Source: an uncultured Prevotella sp. (GTDB taxonomy: Bacteria; Bacteroidota; Bacteroidia; Bacteroidales; Bacteroidaceae). From it: a stretch of DNA of 10,097 nt. A program made the translations under genes and the position numbers. Under the pieces are notes generated by a model, which was given only the letters and a program-made list of their open reading frames with translations, was not told where the DNA came from and ran no database searches. The stretch lies in assembly GCA_900539625.1 (NCBI GenBank), contig UQCW01000071.1, forward strand, positions 1 through 10,097, given 5' to 3'. This document shows positions 6,923 through 10,097 of this stretch, piece by piece (positions within the stretch are counted from its first letter, which is position 1; every line of letters starts with the position of its first letter).

Positions 6923-7978
6923 TCACTCCACCTCCAGCTTCATCCAAACGCCCTTATGGTCGGTTGGCCACACGCCGAGAGGCTTGATGAAATTTTCGCG
7001 CGTTGGATTCGGGCATCGGCGACTGTACACGATGCAGCCTTTAGGACCAAAGATGCGACAGTCCGTCACCCGCGCATTCTTTCCCTTATACCACAGATAG
7101 TCAATGCGGTCGCGCTCGTCGGCCAGAGGTGCCCACGTCAGTTTTTGAGGCGACACGTCTGGGTTGTCTGAGGGGTAGGTAAAGCCGGGATGCGTCAACA
7201 CATTCGGATAGAAGGTGCGGTAGGCATCGCGAAAGCCAGCCTCAGCGAGGAGCGACGTCACGGTCCAGGGAACAACCAGACCGTGATGGTCATAGAGGTA
7301 ACGCGTGGCCTCCGTCCAGTCTTCATGCGAAGGTTCGTTGAAGTCGCCGCCGATGACAACGGTATATCCCGCTGCTTCGTCTTTCTTGGCCTGCTCGATA
7401 AAGCAGCGGATGGCATCGTCACGTTGCGACTTGACATTGCGTTCGAGCACTTCTTCAACGGTACGGGGAATGGGTATCTCGCGAAACGAACTGCCATCGT
7501 AGCCCCTCACATTGTAGTAGGCATCATCGAGATAATCGAGATGGGCAGTATAGACCGCCATTTTTTTGCCCTTGGCATCACAGAGCAGACGGTAGATAGA
7601 ACCGTGGTCGTTGTGTTCAGGAAAAACGGTGAGGGAATCGGTGATGGGGTAACGGCTGAGCAATCCGGTGTCCTTACTTTTGAAGCTGTAATAGGTCAGT
7701 CCGCACTGAAGCAGCGACTGGGTCAGCCGCCGGGTGAAGTTGGTGTTATGATAGTTGCGCACTTCGCTGAGCGTGACAAAATCGGGCTTGAGGCGAACAA
7801 TCTCCTCCACGATGGCATCATAGCCGCCCTTAACCATCGTGCCTTCCTGCCAGATATTCCATTGCAAAATCGTAAATTCCTCGGCCCGTGTGGTCGACGG
7901 CACAAGCCATGTACAAGCTGCAAGCGCCATCAGAGAGAGGGCCTTCGTTCGGAAAAAAGAAAGAATTTGTGTCAGCAT
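6923..7978 (-). CDS. Exported endonuclease/exonuclease/phosphatase-family hydrolase
   Basis: A 351-residue metal-dependent hydrolase of the EEP fold, which includes DNase I-like nucleases, sphingomyelinases and inositol-phosphate phosphatases that cut phosphodiester or phosphomonoester bonds. Visible core motifs: N41 (LQWNIW) and E72 (LSEVR) for metal binding, H146 (TAHLDY), D212 and N214 (GGDFNEP), D293 (DRIDYLW), and the catalytic D340-H341 pair (PTDHKGVW). Substrate cannot be told from the sequence. The frame is open to an ATG at 8239, but I place the start at 7978: it gives a proper signal peptide, whereas the longer form would put 87 unrelated residues before it and cross both divergent -7 boxes. 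The signal is ambiguous: TTRA-EE fits signal peptidase I after A32, while LAAC at 19-22 fits a lipobox with lipidated C22. Confidence 0.88.
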   Translation of the reverse strand: MLTQILSFFRTKALSLMALAACTWLVPSTTRAEEFTILQWNIWQEGTMVKGGYDAIVEEIVRLKPDFVTLSEVRNYHNTNFTRRLTQSLLQCGLTYYSFKSKDTGLLSRYPITDSLTVFPEHNDHGSIYRLLCDAKGKKMAVYTAHLDYLDDAYYNVRGYDGSSFREIPIPRTVEEVLERNVKSQRDDAIRCFIEQAKKDEAAGYTVVIGGDFNEPSHEDWTEATRYLYDHHGLVVPWTVTSLLAEAGFRDAYRTFYPNVLTHPGFTYPSDNPDVSPQKLTWAPLADERDRIDYLWYKGKNARVTDCRIFGPKGCIVYSRRCPNPTRENFIKPLGVWPTDHKGVWMKLEVE

Positions 7979-8158
7979 TTTCTTGTCGGTATTTTGTGAT
8001 AGTTGGTTAATCGTTTGAAGCGGAGAAGGGATGGATTCTGGAAGCGGAGCGAATACGGCAGCAACCGCCGCCAGGCAAGCAGGAAAAAAGACGCTGCATC
8101 GATGGCATTGATATGACAGATTTTTTCTGATCACCCTCCCACGGCCATTCTCCACAGA

Positions 8159-8166
8159 CAAAATTA
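8159..8166 (-). promoter_or_regulatory. Putative -7 box of the EEP hydrolase gene
   Basis: The minus strand reads TAATTTTG, matching TAnnTTTG, 181 bases before the proposed ATG at 7978. This implies a leader of about 170 nt. No good -33 TTTG is seen, and a closer promoter cannot be excluded. Confidence 0.42.
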
Positions 8167-8222
8167 CGTTTTTCAGACGAGCTATTCGGTTTGAACTTCG
8201 TATAATATTGAAAAACATGTTG

Positions 8223-8230
8223 TACCTTTG
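8223..8230 (+). promoter_or_regulatory. Putative -7 box of the ABC-F gene
   Basis: TACCTTTG followed by C matches the Bacteroidota TAnnTTTGC form well, 77 bases before the ATG at 8307. The nearest upstream TTTG (8190-8193) is 29 bases away, farther than the usual spacing of about 19. The box lies downstream of the alternative ATG at 8208, which argues that translation starts at 8307. Confidence 0.58.
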
Positions 8231-8306
8231 CACGTTCAAAACCCTTTACCGGGATTCTCACCCCCTTTCAACCAAAGCAAAAGCCTTTAAAAAATACAAA
8301 TCATAC

Positions 8307-9941
8307 ATGGTATCAGTTGATGGATTGACCGTCGAATTTGGCGGCACCACCCTTTTCAAAGACATTTCATTCGTTATCAACGACAAAGACCGCATTGCCC
8401 TGATGGGAAAGAACGGCGCGGGAAAGAGCACGTTGCTCAAGATTCTGGCAGGCGTGCGCCAAGCCTCGCGCGGCTCGGTCTCAGCCCCGAAAGACACAAC
8501 GATTGCCTATCTTCCCCAGCACCTCATGACGGAAGACGGGCGCACGGTGTTTGAAGAAGCCTCGCAAGCGTTTGCACACCTCCACAAGATGGAGGCGGAA
8601 ATTGAGGCAATCAACAAGCAACTGGCGGAGCGCACCGACTACGAGAGCGATGAATATATGGCACTGATTGAGCAGGTGGCCACCATGAGCGAGAAGTTCT
8701 ATGCGATTGACATGACCCACTTCGAGGAAGACGTGGAGAAAACGCTGCTCGGACTGGGATTTGAGCGCACGGACTTCAACCGTCAGACGTCGGAGTTTTC
8801 TGGCGGATGGCGCATGCGTATCGAACTGGCCAAGATGCTGCTGCAAAATCCCGACGTAATGCTCCTCGACGAACCGACGAACCACCTCGACATCGAGAGT
8901 ATCGGATGGCTGGAAGATTTCCTCATCCAGAGTGGCAAGGCCGTGGTGGTGATCAGCCACGACCGCAAATTCGTTGACAACATCACGACGCGCACCATCG
9001 AGGTGACGATGGGACGCATCTACGATTATAAGGTCAACTATTCTGAATATCTGCGACTGAGAGCGGAACGCCGCGAACAGCAGATGAAGCAGTATGAGGA
9101 ACAGCAAAAGATGATTCAGGAGACCAAGGATTTCATCGAGCGCTTCAAAGGCACGTATTCCAAGACCTTCCAGGTGCAGAGCCGCGTGAAGATGCTGGAA
9201 AAACTGGAACTGGTGGAGGTGGACGAGGAAGACACCTCGGCATTGCGTCTCAAGTTCCCGCCGTCGCCGCGCAGCGGCCAGTATCCGGTCATTATGGACG
9301 GCGTTGGCAAGACCTTCGGCGAGAAGCGCATCTTCGCCAATGTGTCGCTCACGATTGAACGCGGCGACAAGGTGGCCTTCGTGGGGAGAAACGGCGAAGG
9401 TAAGTCCACCTTGGTGAAGTGTATCATGAACGAACTGCAGCACGAGGGCTCCCTGCAACTCGGCCACAACGTGCAGATTGGCTATTTTGCACAAAACCAG
9501 GCTTCGCTGCTCGATGGCGAACTGACCGTTTTCCAAACCATCGACGACGTGGCGAAGGGCGAAATCAGAAACAAAATCCGCGACCTCTTGGGCGCGTTTA
9601 TGTTTGGCGGCGAAGCGAGCACGAAGAAGGTGAAGGTGCTTTCGGGCGGAGAGCGCACGCGATTGGCGTTGCTGAAACTGCTCTTGGAACCCGTCAACCT
9701 GCTGATTCTCGACGAACCGACTAACCACCTCGACCTGCGCACAAAAGACGTGCTGAAGCAGGCGCTGAAGGACTTCGATGGAACGCTCATCTGTGTCTCA
9801 CACGACCGCGACTTCCTCGACGGACTGGTCACGAAGGTCTATGAATTTGGACACGGACGCGTGCGCGAACATCTCTGCGGCATTTATGAATTCTTGGAGA
9901 ACAAGAAGATGGAAAGCCTGCAAGAACTGGAACGCAAATGA
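8307..9941 (+). CDS. ABC-F family ATPase (ribosome-associated translation factor type)
   Basis: A 544-residue soluble protein with two ATP-binding cassettes and no membrane segments, typical of ABC-F proteins, which bind the ribosomal E site and modulate translation or relieve stalling. Cassette 1: Walker A G34KNGAGKST, signature SGGW at 165-168, Walker B with D188-E189 (LLDEPTNHLD), H-switch H218. Cassette 2: Walker A G360RNGEGKST, signature SGGER at 446-450, D469-E470, H499. Both catalytic glutamates are present, so both sites should hydrolyse ATP. The charged helical linker at about 245-325 corresponds to the P-site tRNA interaction motif region. There is no Uup-like C-terminal coiled-coil domain. 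The frame extends to an ATG at 8208, but the family-typical start MVSVDGLTVEFGG and the -7 box at 8223-8230 favour 8307. It looks like a housekeeping member; nothing here points to antibiotic resistance, though sequence alone cannot rule it out. Confidence 0.93.
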   Translation: MVSVDGLTVEFGGTTLFKDISFVINDKDRIALMGKNGAGKSTLLKILAGVRQASRGSVSAPKDTTIAYLPQHLMTEDGRTVFEEASQAFAHLHKMEAEIEAINKQLAERTDYESDEYMALIEQVATMSEKFYAIDMTHFEEDVEKTLLGLGFERTDFNRQTSEFSGGWRMRIELAKMLLQNPDVMLLDEPTNHLDIESIGWLEDFLIQSGKAVVVISHDRKFVDNITTRTIEVTMGRIYDYKVNYSEYLRLRAERREQQMKQYEEQQKMIQETKDFIERFKGTYSKTFQVQSRVKMLEKLELVEVDEEDTSALRLKFPPSPRSGQYPVIMDGVGKTFGEKRIFANVSLTIERGDKVAFVGRNGEGKSTLVKCIMNELQHEGSLQLGHNVQIGYFAQNQASLLDGELTVFQTIDDVAKGEIRNKIRDLLGAFMFGGEASTKKVKVLSGGERTRLALLKLLLEPVNLLILDEPTNHLDLRTKDVLKQALKDFDGTLICVSHDRDFLDGLVTKVYEFGHGRVREHLCGIYEFLENKKMESLQELERK

Positions 9942-9986
9942 TTTATGGGGCACCTTGAAACCATTGTTTCGGGGCGCCCCATAAAT
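9941..9986 (+). terminator. Hairpin overlapping the ABC-F stop codon
   Basis: ATTTATGGGGC (9941-9951) and GCCCCATAAAT (9976-9986) form a perfect 11-bp stem, with an inner GAAAC/GTTTC stem around CATT. The first arm begins with the last base of the TGA stop codon. The T-run expected for an intrinsic terminator is missing (AGTTTACG follows), so it may act as a terminator with a poor tract or as a 3'-end stabiliser. Confidence 0.6.
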
Positions 9987-10019
9987 AGTTTACGATTATA
10001 ACAACAGACCTGACGCCTA

Positions 10020-10062
10020 GGGTGTTCAAAATTCCATAAAATCAAGGTTGGTAAAGAGGCGC
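10020..10062 (+). repeat. Dispersed intergenic repeat, right copy
   Basis: It matches the minus strand of 817-859 at 38 of 43 ungapped positions, starting GGGTGTTCAAAAT and including ATCAAGGTTGG. It begins 79 bases after the ABC-F stop codon. Beyond 10062 the two copies diverge, though both remain GC-rich. Confidence 0.75.
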
Positions 10063-10066
10063 CAGC

Positions 10067-10081
10067 GCCCCTGAAAGGGGC
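10067..10081 (+). other. Small GC-rich hairpin at the right edge
   Basis: GCCCC (10067-10071) and GGGGC (10077-10081) form a 5-bp stem around TGAAA. No T-run follows within the window. It may be part of the repeat element that continues past the right edge. Confidence 0.4.
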
Positions 10082-10097
10082 TCATATTTAGGGTAGG

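Larger units (their letters stand above)
7979..8306. other. Divergent intergenic region with two promoters
   Basis: This stretch of 328 bases lies between the start codons of the EEP hydrolase (minus) and the ABC-F gene (plus). It carries one -7 box for each direction, about 57 bases apart. The open frames that cross it (N-terminal extensions of both genes) lack support. The minus-strand leader of about 170 nt is long; I find no known riboswitch or attenuator pattern in it. Confidence 0.65.

Noticed and set aside
7979..8239. N-terminal extension of the EEP hydrolase to the ATG at 8239
   Set aside because: It would place 87 unrelated residues before a clear signal peptide, overlap the ABC-F leader and cross both -7 boxes.
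8208..8306. N-terminal extension of the ABC-F protein to the ATG at 8208
   Set aside because: The best -7 box (8223-8230) is downstream of this ATG, and the family normally starts at the MVSVDGLTVEFGG segment.
8481..9728. 415-codon open frame on the minus strand opposite the ABC-F gene
   Set aside because: It is antisense to conserved Walker and signature motifs, is His/Leu-rich in a way typical of shadow frames, and has no promoter or start context.

Overview
The window looks like a chromosomal segment of a Bacteroidota bacterium, most likely Prevotella-like (Prevotellaceae). The evidence is a DUF4270 lipoprotein with an acidic run after the lipidated cysteine, a secreted multi-domain GH31 glycosidase, promoters with the Bacteroidota -7 box TAnnTTTG, an ORF6N-type C-terminal fragment of a kind I know from Bacteroidota, and no clear Shine-Dalgarno sequences. 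The genus is an inference; no rRNA or other marker gene is present.

Layout: (1) 1-384: a strong Rho-independent terminator for a gene off the left edge, followed directly by a headless C-terminal fragment of an ORF6N/PLD-like protein. (2) 385-1075: 691 bases with no credible gene, packed with repeats: a GC-rich inverted repeat with a 22-bp tandem unit, a 34-bp inverted repeat whose arms are themselves palindromes, a dispersed repeat that recurs in opposite orientation at the right end of the window, and the terminator of the next gene. (3) 1076-4936, minus: a 1286-residue secreted GH31 alpha-glycosidase with Fn3, discoidin/CBM32, dockerin and cohesin-like modules. (4) 5177-6667, minus: a DUF4270 lipoprotein. 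(5) 6923-7978, minus: an exported endonuclease/exonuclease/phosphatase-fold enzyme. (6) 7979-8306: a 328-base divergent promoter region. (7) 8307-9941, plus: an ABC-F translation-associated ATPase, followed by a long hairpin and the second copy of the dispersed repeat.

The genes appear to be separate transcription units rather than one operon. The GH31, DUF4270, EEP and ABC-F genes each have a plausible -7 box. Strong hairpin terminators follow the GH31 and DUF4270 genes and a hairpin follows the ABC-F gene. The GH31 enzyme, the lipoprotein and the EEP enzyme are all exported, which fits a glycan- and nutrient-scavenging cell envelope. I see no SusC/SusD pair, so this is not a recognisable polysaccharide utilisation locus. 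The ABC-F protein is cytoplasmic housekeeping.

The items most worth following up are the dockerin and cohesin-like modules on one GH31 chain, the unusual nucleophile motif of that enzyme, and the repeat families. I do not see a clearly new multi-gene system.
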